Of a stretch of DNA of 60,049 nucleotides, positions 43,730 through 52,460 are shown piece after piece (within the stretch, counting starts at the first letter, position 1; each line of letters begins with the position of its first letter). Both the position numbers and the translations under genes were made by a program. The stretch covers positions 1-60,049 of the forward strand of contig DATIWI010000089.1 of the NCBI GenBank assembly GCA_035519475.1, written 5' to 3'. Under the pieces are notes generated by a model, which saw nothing but the letters and a program-made list of their open reading frames with translations, was not told where the DNA came from and did not search any database. Source of the stretch: Fen-1467 sp035519475 (lineage in GTDB: Bacteria > Verrucomicrobiota > Verrucomicrobiia > Opitutales > Opitutaceae).

Positions 43730-44545
43730 TCATTTGTCCGGCAGGCTGAGTTCGCGGATCCAGATGTTGCGAAACGCGACGGGGTGCCGGTGGTCCTGCA
43801 GCACGAGCGGCAGCCGCGCGGGATGCGCCGCATAGGGCGGCAGCGTGGAGCGATGAAACGTCGGTCCGTTGGGCGTCGGACCGGTGAGCGCGACATCATG
43901 CTGCACCAGCACGCCGTTTTGCAGCACCGTCATGCGCGCCGGTTTCAGCATGGCGCCGTCCGGACCAAACCGCGGCGCAAGGAACACGACATCGTAGGTC
44001 TGCCACTCGCCGGAGGGACGCGAGGCATTCACCAGCGGCGCGTGCTCCTTGTAGACCGCCCCGGCCTGGCCGTTGACGTAGGTCGGGTTGTCGAAGGAAT
44101 CCAGGACTTGCAGCTCGTAGAGGCCCATGAAGAACACGCCGCTGTTGCCGCGATCCTGCCCGCGCCCCGTCGCGCCCGCGGGCGTCCGCCATTCGAGGTG
44201 CAGTTGCACGTCGCCAAAGGCCCGTTTGGTGCGCTGGTCGCATGGCTGGGGATTCGGCACGACCACCATCGCGCCGTCCTCGATCTTCCACCGCGCGCCA
44301 TCCGGGCGCACCGACTCCCACGCGTCGAGATTCGTGCCGTCGAAAAGCACGATCGCGTCGGACGGCGGTTGACCGGGCGGAGCACTGACCATCGGCGGCA
44401 CCGGCGACCACACCTCCGTCGCTGCCTCGGGCGGGGCCGTCGCGGCACGCCCGTTCCCTCCGGCGGTTGGCTCTGCTGCTGCGGCACCCCCACCCCCGCC
44501 CAGGATCCAGATCAGCGCCAGCCAAGCCCGTGACGAGCAACGCAT
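43730..44545 (-). CDS. Exported DUF1080 protein (3-keto-glycoside hydrolase-like), copy 2
   Basis: This 271-residue protein has a short signal peptide (MRCSSRAWLALIWILGGGGG, cleavage near AAAAE), a Pro-rich spacer and a DUF1080 jelly-roll. Motifs are 'VLFDGTNLDAWESV', 'GNSGVFFMGLYELQVLDSFD' and 'PLVLQDHRHPVAFRNIWIRE'. The latter part, with 'GQAGAVYKEHAPLVNASRPS', is typical of one DUF1080 subgroup different from its neighbour's. It starts 41 bp after the GH97 stop, so the two are probably cotranscribed. A periplasmic role on the sugars released by GH97 is an inference. Confidence 0.75.
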   Translation of the reverse strand: MRCSSRAWLALIWILGGGGGAAAAEPTAGGNGRAATAPPEAATEVWSPVPPMVSAPPGQPPSDAIVLFDGTNLDAWESVRPDGARWKIEDGAMVVVPNPQPCDQRTKRAFGDVQLHLEWRTPAGATGRGQDRGNSGVFFMGLYELQVLDSFDNPTYVNGQAGAVYKEHAPLVNASRPSGEWQTYDVVFLAPRFGPDGAMLKPARMTVLQNGVLVQHDVALTGPTPNGPTFHRSTLPPYAAHPARLPLVLQDHRHPVAFRNIWIRELSLPDK

Positions 44546-44586
44546 TCCGCAACGCTAACCATCAAGCGCCGTCGCGCAAGCGGGCA

Positions 44587-46533
44587 TCACTCGAGCGTGG
44601 CCACCAAGCCGCCGTGCGGCGCCAGCATGAGATTGAGTTTGTCTCCGGCCGACCACTGGACGGCCGTTTGGCGGAACGACAGATTGCCGCCGTCGCCGTC
44701 GGTGATGAGCGTGCCGCGGCCGCTCGCCGCCACCGGCGTCAGGTCGAGCGCCAGCCTCTTCGGCGTGTCCTCCGCATTGATGCCCGCCAAGAACCAGCGG
44801 CCCTCGGCCTTCCGCGCCAGCACCACAAAGCGGCCGGGGAAGCCGTCGAGGAACTTCACGTCATCCCATATGGCCGGCACGTGCTGCAGGAATTCCCGCA
44901 CGTAATCGGGCGCTTTTGCCATGCCCTCCGGCGTCTCGGCATAGTGCTGGACGCCGGAGGTGAACAGGACCGACAGCGCAAGTTCGAACCCGCTCGTCGT
45001 GCGGCGCTCGATCCGCGGAACCTGGTCGAGCACCATCGGGGTGAAATCCATCGGGTCAAAGACATTCCGCGTGAAGGGCAGCATTGCCGCGTGGGTCGCC
45101 TCCTGGTCGGCGTTCGCTTGCGCGAAGGTGACGTATTCCAGCCCCCGCACCGCTTCCATCGTCATCAGGTGCGGATAGGTCCGCTCCCAGCCGCGCGGCA
45201 GTGTCGCGCCGTGGAAATTCATCGCGAAGCCGTACGGCGCCGCGTCCTCGAGCAGATCGAGATAGTAGTCGATCATCGACTGCCCGTCTCCGCCGAAGAA
45301 GTCGACCTTCAGCCCCGCGACCCCCATCGCCTTGAGGCGCGCAAACTCCGCCTCGCGCGCGGCATGGGTCAGGAGCTTGTCGCGCGGCGTGATCGGCACC
45401 GAGTTCCAATTGCCCGCGGAGTTGTACCACAGCAGCACCTTCACGCCCTTGGTCCGCGCATATTCGACCAGTTCCTTGATCCGGTCGTAGCCGATCTGCT
45501 GGTCCCACAGCGCGTCGATCAGCGTGTACCGCCAGCCCATGGCCGCCGCATAGTCGATGAACTGCTTCTGCACATCGAAGACCGTCGCGCCGTCTTTCAG
45601 CAACGGCCAGCTCCACGACGCCTTGCCGGGCTGGATTGAGGGGTCCGCCGGTTGCGACGCCGGCGGGGCCAGATCCACGCCGAGCATGGACTCGGCGATC
45701 GTCTTCAGGTCGCCGATTACGATCAGCCGCCACGGCGTCGTCCACGGCAGCGCCGATTGCGGATTCGCCGGCCCGCCCGGAACGACCTCCCGCGGATCCG
45801 CGAAACCGACCTGATACTCGCCGCCCGGCGAGGCGGGTCGCAGCCGCGTGCCGCAGTAAGTCCGCCCCACCCCCGCTTCGCTTACCAGCAGCCAGGTGTC
45901 ACCCGTCTGGAACAGCGCGGGGTACACCCACCCTGCCCCCGTCGGCGATGGCGTGCCCACCGGAATGTCCTGTTCGTAATTCTCCTCGTATGAGGGATTC
46001 GCCGCCGACCAGCCCTGCTTGGCCACGGCGATCGGCTGCAGCCACGCCCGGGTGCCGGGCAGGAAATGATAGGAGGTCACCTCCTCACGCAATTCGTGAA
46101 CCGTGGTGTCAGTCTCGGGAAAACGATAACGGATTGCCACGCCGTCGTCGGAGACCTGGAAGATGATATCGAGTTTCCGCCCCCCCGCCGCTTCGAGGTG
46201 GAACTCCCGGCGGTTGGCCCGGTAGTCATTCACGCGTCGCTTGCACGTCAGGATTTCGTAGTGATCGTGCACCGGCTCGGCCGCCGAGGCGCCGGTCAGC
46301 TTGAGGCCCCAGGAGAAATCGGCGTCGGCCCGCACCAGCCCGAGCTGGGACTCCGCCAGGACCGGCGCCCCGTCGCGCCGGATCGCGTAGCGCGGCGCAC
46401 CGGACGCATCCAGATGAAAATCGACCGCCAGGCGGCCATCCGGACTGGCCACCGGAAAGGTTGTGGGGGCGGGCGCGGCTGTCGCCGCGGCGGCCAGCAC
46501 CACCATCAGGGTAAGGAGGGCGTTCGCGCTCAT
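44587..46533 (-). CDS. GH97 retaining alpha-galactosidase-like enzyme
   Basis: This 648-residue protein has a signal peptide ending near ATAAP. It shows the GH97 layout: an N-terminal beta-sandwich, a TIM barrel and a C-terminal beta domain. D411 in 'AGLKVDFFGGDGQSMIDYY' aligns with the nucleophile of retaining GH97 alpha-galactosidases, so this is the retaining branch rather than the inverting alpha-glucosidase branch. Further motifs are 'WRYTLIDALWD' and 'EEVTSYHFLPGTRAWLQ'. The start at 46533 gives the signal peptide. It would release galactose in the periplasm. The divergent dgo genes 189 bp away handle galactonate, which would fit oxidation of that galactose. Confidence 0.85.
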   Translation of the reverse strand: MSANALLTLMVVLAAAATAAPAPTTFPVASPDGRLAVDFHLDASGAPRYAIRRDGAPVLAESQLGLVRADADFSWGLKLTGASAAEPVHDHYEILTCKRRVNDYRANRREFHLEAAGGRKLDIIFQVSDDGVAIRYRFPETDTTVHELREEVTSYHFLPGTRAWLQPIAVAKQGWSAANPSYEENYEQDIPVGTPSPTGAGWVYPALFQTGDTWLLVSEAGVGRTYCGTRLRPASPGGEYQVGFADPREVVPGGPANPQSALPWTTPWRLIVIGDLKTIAESMLGVDLAPPASQPADPSIQPGKASWSWPLLKDGATVFDVQKQFIDYAAAMGWRYTLIDALWDQQIGYDRIKELVEYARTKGVKVLLWYNSAGNWNSVPITPRDKLLTHAAREAEFARLKAMGVAGLKVDFFGGDGQSMIDYYLDLLEDAAPYGFAMNFHGATLPRGWERTYPHLMTMEAVRGLEYVTFAQANADQEATHAAMLPFTRNVFDPMDFTPMVLDQVPRIERRTTSGFELALSVLFTSGVQHYAETPEGMAKAPDYVREFLQHVPAIWDDVKFLDGFPGRFVVLARKAEGRWFLAGINAEDTPKRLALDLTPVAASGRGTLITDGDGGNLSFRQTAVQWSAGDKLNLMLAPHGGLVATLE

Positions 46534-46722
46534 GCCTCCAGATATCGGCGCCGCGCCGGACGGGGTCAAACCCGTTGCCGGGGTCGACTTGCTTCTTTCG
46601 CCTTCCCGGCCAGAATTCGTCGCGGCTGTGTCCGCCTGCACGTCCTCTCACGCGATCGTCGGCGCGGCTGCCCCGCGCCTTCTGGCGGCCTCCACGTTCC
46701 GGTGCCGCCGCCCTCTTCATCC
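46534..46722. promoter_or_regulatory. Divergent promoter region GH97 / dgoD
   Basis: This 189-bp region lies between two divergent starts and must hold both promoters. I see no strong consensus boxes and no clear dyad for a GntR-type galactonate regulator. No regulator gene is adjacent. Confidence 0.4.
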
Positions 46723-47871
46723 ATGAAAATCACCGGCCATGAGCTCTTCGTCGTCCCGCCGCGCTGGTTGTTCCTGAAGATTGAAACCGACGCCGGCATC
46801 GCGGGCTGGGGCGAACCGATCATCGAGGGCAAGGCGGCCACGGTGAAGGCGGCCGTCGATGAGTTGATGCAGTCGCTCGCCGGCCGGGACCCGCGCAACA
46901 TCGAGGACCATTGGCAGGTGATGTATCGCGGCGGCTTCTACCGCGGCGGCCCGATCCTGATGAGCGCAATCGCCGGCATCGACCAGGCGCTGTGGGACAT
47001 CAAGGGCCGGGCGCTCGCCGCGCCCGTGCACCAGTTGCTCGGCGGCCGGGTGCGGGACCGCATCCGGGTCTACTCCTGGATCGGCGGCGACCGGCCCGCC
47101 GACGTCGGGGCGGCGGCCCGGGCGATCGTCGGGGGCGGTTTCACCGCCCTGAAGATGAATGCGACCGAGGAGCTGCAGATCGTCGACTCCCACGCCGGCA
47201 TCGACGCCGCGGTGGCGCGCCTCGCCGCGGTGCGCGAGGCGGTCGGGCCGCAGGTCGGCGTCGGCGTGGACTTTCACGGCCGCGTGCACAAGCCGATGGC
47301 CCGGGCGCTGGCGAAGGCCCTCGAGCCCTATCGCCCCATGTTCATCGAGGAGCCCGTGCTGCCGGAGAACAACGAGGCGCTGCGCGACCTCGCCGCCGCC
47401 ACCAGCATTCCGATCGCCACGGGCGAGCGCATGTTCTCCCGCTGGCACTTCAAGCAGCTCCTGATCGACGGGTACGTCGACATCATCCAGCCCGACGTGT
47501 CACACGCCGGCGGCATCACCGAGTGCAAGAAGATCCTCGCGATGGCGGAGGCGTTCGATGTCGCCGCCGCGCCGCATTGCCCGCTCGGGCCGATCGCGCT
47601 CGCCGCCTGCCTGCAGCTCGACGCCACCTGCCACAACGCCTTCATCCAGGAACAGAGCCTCGGCCTCCACTACAACCAGGGCGGCGACCTGCTCGACTAC
47701 CTCGCGGACCGGAGCGTGTTCGCGTTTGCCGACGGCTTCGTCAAGATCCCGGACGGCCCCGGCCTCGGCATCCAGATCGACGAGGAGCGCGTGCGGGCAA
47801 TGGCGAAAATCGGCCACAATTGGAAGAACCCGGTGTGGCGCCACCGCGACGGCAGCGTGGCCGAGTGGTAG
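46723..47871 (+). CDS. dgoD: D-galactonate dehydratase
   Basis: This 382-residue protein has the same length as E. coli DgoD and matches it closely ('PPRWLFLKIETDAGIAGWGE', 'GGFYRGGPILMSAIAGIDQA', 'FHGRVHKPMA', 'APHCPLGPIALAACL'). Catalytic and metal residues fall at the same numbers as in E. coli: D183, H185, E209, E235 and H285. It dehydrates D-galactonate to 2-keto-3-deoxy-D-galactonate in the cytoplasm, the first step of the De Ley-Doudoroff route. dgoT and dgoK follow on the same strand at short spacing, forming an operon. The start codon at 46723 is fixed by the conserved MKIT N-terminus. Confidence 0.95.
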   Translation: MKITGHELFVVPPRWLFLKIETDAGIAGWGEPIIEGKAATVKAAVDELMQSLAGRDPRNIEDHWQVMYRGGFYRGGPILMSAIAGIDQALWDIKGRALAAPVHQLLGGRVRDRIRVYSWIGGDRPADVGAAARAIVGGGFTALKMNATEELQIVDSHAGIDAAVARLAAVREAVGPQVGVGVDFHGRVHKPMARALAKALEPYRPMFIEEPVLPENNEALRDLAAATSIPIATGERMFSRWHFKQLLIDGYVDIIQPDVSHAGGITECKKILAMAEAFDVAAAPHCPLGPIALAACLQLDATCHNAFIQEQSLGLHYNQGGDLLDYLADRSVFAFADGFVKIPDGPGLGIQIDEERVRAMAKIGHNWKNPVWRHRDGSVAEW

Positions 47872-47897
47872 GGGCCGGCGGTGCGGCTCCCCGGGCG

Positions 47898-49199
47898 ATG
47901 GGCGATTCCCTGGCATTCCCCGCGGCCACACAACGCGCCCGCTTCGGCGTCGCCGCGCTGCTGTTCGCCAACGTCGTGATCAATTACATGGACCGCGCCA
48001 ATCTGTCCGTGGCCGGGCCGGCGATGGGCCGCGACCTCGGCCTGACGGCGCGGGAGCTCGGCTGGGTGTTTTCGGCCTTCGGCTGGGCCTATGCCGCCCT
48101 GCAGATCCCCGGTGGCTGGCTCGTCGATCAGGTGCGCCCGCGCCTGCTCTATGCCGGGACGCTGGCCGCTTGGTCGCTGGCGACGGTGCTGCAAGGGTTG
48201 GCCGGCACCTTTGCCGCCCTTTTCGGATTGCGTCTCGCCACGGGCGCCTGCGAGGCCCCCGCCTATCCGATCAACAACCGGGTCGTGACGGCGTGGTTTC
48301 CCGAGCAGGAGCGGGCTTCGGCGATCGCCTTCTACACCGCCGGCCAGTTCGTCGGACTGGCGTTTCTCCAACCCGTGATGGCCGCGGTTCAGCGCCACTA
48401 CGGCTGGCGCGGCCTGTTCGTGTTCACGGGCCTGGTCGGGATCGGTTGGGCGTTCGTGTGGTATCTGCTTTACCGCGATCCGGCTCCGCCTGGGTCCGTG
48501 GGTGGGTCGTCCGCCAGCCACTCCCTTTTCCGCGGCGGAGCGACCGAAGAGCGGGGCCGGTCCGCCGATCGCCGGCTGCTGCAGCCGCTGCGCGAAGCCT
48601 GCGGCCACCGCCGGCTGTGGGGCGTCTATCTCGGCCAGTTCGCCGTCACCTCCGCGCTCTGGTTCTTTCTGACCTGGTTTCCCACCTACCTCGAGAAATA
48701 CCGCGGCTTCACCGGGGCGTCCGCCGGCTGGCTGCGCTCCGTCCCGTTTCTGGCGGCGTTCGCCGGCATCATGACCTCGGGCCTGCTCTCGGATTTCCTG
48801 GTGCGGCGCGGTGTCTCCGCCGGCGTCGCCCGCAAGACCCCGGTGATCGCGGGGCTCCTGCTCACGACCGCCATCGTGGGGGCGAACTACGTGACCGGGC
48901 GGGCCCCGGTGATTTTCTTTCTGTCGGTCGCCTTCTTCGGCAACGGCCTGGCCTCCATCACCTGGGTCTTCATCTCCCTCATGGCGCCGCGTCATCTCCT
49001 CGGCCTCACCGGCGGCATCTTCAATTTCTGCGGCAACCTTTCCTCGGTGGTCGTGCCGGTCGCCATCGGCTACCTCGTGGGCGAGGGCAGCTTCGCGCCC
49101 GCGCTGGTGTTCATCGCCGCCATTGCCGGCGGCGGCATCTGCTCCTATCTGTTTCTGGTCGGCGAGGTCGGCCCCGTCGACGCCCCCGCGCCACCATGA
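47898..49199 (+). CDS. dgoT: MFS D-galactonate transporter
   Basis: This 433-residue protein has 12 membrane helices of the anion:cation symporter (ACS/phthalate permease) branch of the MFS. Signatures are 'FANVVINYMDRANLSVAGPA', 'GWAYAALQIPGGWLVDQVRP', 'RLATGACEAPAYPINNRVVT' and 'WFPEQERASAIAFYTAGQFV'. These match DgoT/ExuT-type hexonate carriers, which import the sugar acid with protons. It starts 26 bp after dgoD and its stop overlaps the dgoK start by 4 bp (ATGA), so translational coupling is likely. The galactonate substrate is inferred from these neighbours; a hexuronate would be the main alternative. A Ser/Arg-rich loop lies between helices 6 and 7. Confidence 0.85.
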   Translation: MGDSLAFPAATQRARFGVAALLFANVVINYMDRANLSVAGPAMGRDLGLTARELGWVFSAFGWAYAALQIPGGWLVDQVRPRLLYAGTLAAWSLATVLQGLAGTFAALFGLRLATGACEAPAYPINNRVVTAWFPEQERASAIAFYTAGQFVGLAFLQPVMAAVQRHYGWRGLFVFTGLVGIGWAFVWYLLYRDPAPPGSVGGSSASHSLFRGGATEERGRSADRRLLQPLREACGHRRLWGVYLGQFAVTSALWFFLTWFPTYLEKYRGFTGASAGWLRSVPFLAAFAGIMTSGLLSDFLVRRGVSAGVARKTPVIAGLLLTTAIVGANYVTGRAPVIFFLSVAFFGNGLASITWVFISLMAPRHLLGLTGGIFNFCGNLSSVVVPVAIGYLVGEGSFAPALVFIAAIAGGGICSYLFLVGEVGPVDAPAPP

Positions 49200-50197
49200 G
49201 CCGCCCTCCTCCCGCCGCACCCGCGCGGTGCTTCTTCAGCTGCGATTGGGGAACCTCGAGCTTCCGCCTGCAACTGGTACGGGGGCCGGCGCCGCGCGTG
49301 CTGGCGGCGGTGCACACCGCCGACGGCATCGCGACCGTGCACGCCGCCTGGCGGCGGCGGGGGGCGGACCCCGCCCGGCGCGCCGCGCACTTCCTGCGCT
49401 TCCTGCGCCCACACCTCGACGCCCTCGCTGACGCGGCGGGAATCCCGGCCGCCCGTCTGCCCCTCGTGATGTCCGGCATGGCCACCTCCTCCCTCGGCCT
49501 GTGCGAGCTGCCCTATGCGCGCGCCCCATTTGCGTTGGACGGCTCGGATTTGCGCACAGACTTTCTCCCCGCCTCCCGTGATTGCCCGTGCGCCCTGCTG
49601 TTGATCTCCGGGGTCCGCACCGCCGCCGACGTCATGCGCGGTGAGGAAACGCAGGTGGTGGGCGCCCTGAGCCGCGGCGCCGGGACCGGGGCCCGGCGGG
49701 TGGCGGTGCTGCCGGGCACGCACTCCAAGCACGTCCGCATCGCGGGCGCGCAGGCGGTCGACTTCGCCACCTACATGACGGGCGAGTTCTTCGGACTCCT
49801 GGCGCGGGGGAGCATCCTCGCGGGCAGCGTTGCATCGGACGGCGACGTGCGGACGCCCGCGGACCGGGCGCAATTCGCCGCGGGCGTGCGCACCGGCGCC
49901 CGCGAAAACCTGCTGCACGCGAGTTTTCTCGTGCGCGTCCGCAGCCTCCTGGGGCGCGCGACGCCCGCGGCCGGGCGCCATTTCCTCAGCGGCCTGCTCA
50001 TCGGCGCCGAACTCGGGCCGCTCGTGGCGCGCGCCCCGGCCCACGTCGACCTCATCGGCGCGCCGCCCCTCGACCGGTGCTACGAGCGGGCGCTGCGCAT
50101 CCTGCGCTTTCGCGGCACCGTTGCCCGGCACCCGGCCGGCCGGGCGGTGATTGACGGTCAGGCGCTGATCGCCCGTCGCCATGGTCTGTTCCGCTGA
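49196..50197 (+). CDS. dgoK: 2-dehydro-3-deoxygalactonokinase
   Basis: This 333-residue protein belongs to the DgoK family of the actin-like ATPase fold. The phosphate-binding motif is 'CDWGTSSFRLQLV' (16-28). Further family motifs are 'VMSGMATSSLGLCELPY', 'DVMRGEETQ' (145-153) and 'LPGTHSKHV' (172-180). It phosphorylates 2-keto-3-deoxy-D-galactonate at O6 with ATP in the cytoplasm. The ATGA overlap with dgoT marks the operon. The aldolase that would complete the pathway (dgoA) is not in this window. The sequence is especially rich in Arg and Ala, in keeping with local GC content. Confidence 0.9.
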   Translation: MSRPPPAAPARCFFSCDWGTSSFRLQLVRGPAPRVLAAVHTADGIATVHAAWRRRGADPARRAAHFLRFLRPHLDALADAAGIPAARLPLVMSGMATSSLGLCELPYARAPFALDGSDLRTDFLPASRDCPCALLLISGVRTAADVMRGEETQVVGALSRGAGTGARRVAVLPGTHSKHVRIAGAQAVDFATYMTGEFFGLLARGSILAGSVASDGDVRTPADRAQFAAGVRTGARENLLHASFLVRVRSLLGRATPAAGRHFLSGLLIGAELGPLVARAPAHVDLIGAPPLDRCYERALRILRFRGTVARHPAGRAVIDGQALIARRHGLFR

Positions 50198-50245
50198 CCG
50201 CCTGCTCCCCGCGGCCCCCACCCCGCCCTCGTCCCCCGGCTTCCC

Positions 50246-52447
50246 ATGAAACTCGATCGGCGCCAATTCGTGTTCACCCTCGGCAGCGCGGCGCTCGCCG
50301 GCCGCCAGCTTCTCCGCGCCTCGGACTCACCGGCACTCGGCGGCTCCGCCGCTCCGGATGCCGGCGCCACCGCCCCATCGGGCCGTCCCTGGCACCAGCG
50401 CGTGCGCCGCGTGGGCCAGTTGAACTTCAACGAGCGCGACCCGGTGGAACTCGACGTCAACGCCTGGGCCGACACCTGGACCGAGCTCAAGGTCGACGCC
50501 GTGCTGGTCAGCGTCACCGGCATCGTTGCGTTCTATCCCACGGCGATCCCGTTCCACCGGCGGGCGCAATTCCTGAACGGTCGCGATCTTTTCGGCGAGT
50601 GCTGCGCGGCCGCGAAGCAGCGCGGCCTCCGGGTCATCGCGCGCTTCAGCCCCGACCTGCAGTGGGGCGACGCCCTCGACGCCCACCCCGACTGGTACCG
50701 CCGCGACGCCGACGGCCGGGCGGTGGCGCACGCGCCGGTGCCGGGCCTGTTCAACACCTGCCCGTTCTCCGCTTACCATTCTGAACAGATGCCGGCGATC
50801 ATGCGCGAGATCAACGCGCGGTACGACGTGGACGGCCTCTTCACCAACGCCTGGCCCTATCTCGCCGACCTGCCCGAGTGCCATTGCGCCGCCTGCCGCA
50901 GCGCCCCGGCGCCCGACACCCCCGAGTTTCAGGAACGGCATCTGCAGCGCACCCTCGAGCTGTGGCGGCTCTACACCGCCATCGCCCGGGAGAAGAATCC
51001 GGACAACATCTTCTTCGGCAACCTCGGCTGGGGTCTCCGCGCCCAGACCAACCTGAGGGCGCTGGCGGCGGAGTGCCTCTGGTTCAACTGCGACAACCAG
51101 GGGCGCGAGGCGGAGGCGATGCCGGCGTGGACCTGTGCCCAGCAGGGCCGCGTGGCCTATAGCGTCATGCAGGGGCGGACCACGACCAGCGTCATCGGCG
51201 CCTGGGCCACCGGCGCGATCCGGTGGCGCAACACCGCGAAGAACCGCGCCGAGGCCACGCTGTGGATGGCGCAGACCGCGGCCAGCGGCATGCGCGTCTG
51301 GTACCACTGGCTCGGCGGCCAGACCGGGCTGGGCGAGGATCGGCGGTGGCCGCGCGCGGGCCGCGAGTTCTTCGCGTGGCAGGCCCGCCACGACGCCCAT
51401 TTCACGTACAAGCAACCGCTCGCCGACCTCGGCGTTGTCTGGGCGCAGCGTCCCAATGCCCATTATGCGCCGCCGGGCGCGGAGGGACGGCCCGGGCGCG
51501 GCGCCGCCGAGTTTCTGGAGGGCCTCTACGCCGTGCTCCTCGAGGGACGCTTCTGCTTTGATCTGGTGCACGAGGACGATCTCGGTCCCGACCGGTTGCG
51601 CAAGTACCGCGCCTTGGTCCTGCCCAACGTGGCGTTGTTGAGCGATGCACAATGCCGGCAGCTGCGCGCGTACGTGGAGACCGGCGGATCCCTGCTCGCG
51701 ACCTTCGAGACCAGCCTCTATGACGAACGCGGCCGGGCGCGCGGCGATTTCGGGTTGGGCGACATCTTTGGCATCACCCGTACCGCCGGCACCCAAGGTC
51801 CGGTCGCGAACTACGCCTCGTACGCCCGCATCGGGCAGCGCCACGAGATCCTCCGCGGATTCGAGGAGACGAACCTGCTGCCCGGAGCCCAATACGTCGT
51901 TCCGATCGCTGCGTCCGACCTGTCACCCATCCTCACGGTCGTGCCGGCCTATTCGGGATATCCCCCCGAGATGTGCTATGCCCCGCCGGGTTCGCCCGCC
52001 CAACCGCCGGCCGTGGTGCTGCGGGAGGCGGGGCCAAGCCGCCGCATCTATTTCGCGGGCGACGTCGAGCGCAGCGCCTGGCGCTCGGGCAATGCCGACA
52101 TCGCGCAGTTGCTGCGGAACGCGCTCCGGTGGGTCCTGCACGACCATTCGACGGTCACGGTGGAGGGCGCGGGCGTCGTCGAGCTGTTCGCCTGGGAAAC
52201 CGAGGCCGGCTACGCCCTGCACCTGCTCAACTACAACAACCCGCATCTGCACCGCGGCTGGCTCCGCCGGAATGACCCGGTCGGGCCGCAGCGCGTGACG
52301 CTGGAGATCCCGGGCGGGCGCGCCATCGCGCGCGTGGAGTTGTTGCGCGCCGAGCGCACGATCCCCCACCAGCAGGAGGGCGCGCGGGTGATCTTCACTG
52401 TTCCCGAGGTGGTCGATTACGAAGTCGCCGCGATCACGCCGGGGTAG
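50246..52447 (+). CDS. Tat-exported GH42-like / putative glycoside hydrolase
   Basis: This 733-residue protein has a twin-arginine signal ('DRRQFVFTLGSAALAG', residues 4-19). The N-terminal region is a TIM-barrel-like domain of the putative GHL/GH42-like group ('FNTCPFSAYHSEQM', 'YDVDGLFTNAWPYLADLPEC', 'CHCAACR'). A central amidotransferase-like trimerisation domain ('YRALVLPNVALLSDAQCRQL', 'AYVETGGSLLATFETSLYD') follows, then a C-terminal beta domain. The cysteine cluster CHCAAC could bind metal. No catalytic Glu pair is assigned with certainty. It lies 48 bp after dgoK and may be part of that operon, so a galactose-containing substrate is likely but inferred. It is convergent with the DUF1593 gene. 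Confidence 0.6.
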   Translation: MKLDRRQFVFTLGSAALAGRQLLRASDSPALGGSAAPDAGATAPSGRPWHQRVRRVGQLNFNERDPVELDVNAWADTWTELKVDAVLVSVTGIVAFYPTAIPFHRRAQFLNGRDLFGECCAAAKQRGLRVIARFSPDLQWGDALDAHPDWYRRDADGRAVAHAPVPGLFNTCPFSAYHSEQMPAIMREINARYDVDGLFTNAWPYLADLPECHCAACRSAPAPDTPEFQERHLQRTLELWRLYTAIAREKNPDNIFFGNLGWGLRAQTNLRALAAECLWFNCDNQGREAEAMPAWTCAQQGRVAYSVMQGRTTTSVIGAWATGAIRWRNTAKNRAEATLWMAQTAASGMRVWYHWLGGQTGLGEDRRWPRAGREFFAWQARHDAHFTYKQPLADLGVVWAQRPNAHYAPPGAEGRPGRGAAEFLEGLYAVLLEGRFCFDLVHEDDLGPDRLRKYRALVLPNVALLSDAQCRQLRAYVETGGSLLATFETSLYDERGRARGDFGLGDIFGITRTAGTQGPVANYASYARIGQRHEILRGFEETNLLPGAQYVVPIAASDLSPILTVVPAYSGYPPEMCYAPPGSPAQPPAVVLREAGPSRRIYFAGDVERSAWRSGNADIAQLLRNALRWVLHDHSTVTVEGAGVVELFAWETEAGYALHLLNYNNPHLHRGWLRRNDPVGPQRVTLEIPGGRAIARVELLRAERTIPHQQEGARVIFTVPEVVDYEVAAITPG

Positions 52448-52460
52448 AATCCGGACGGCG

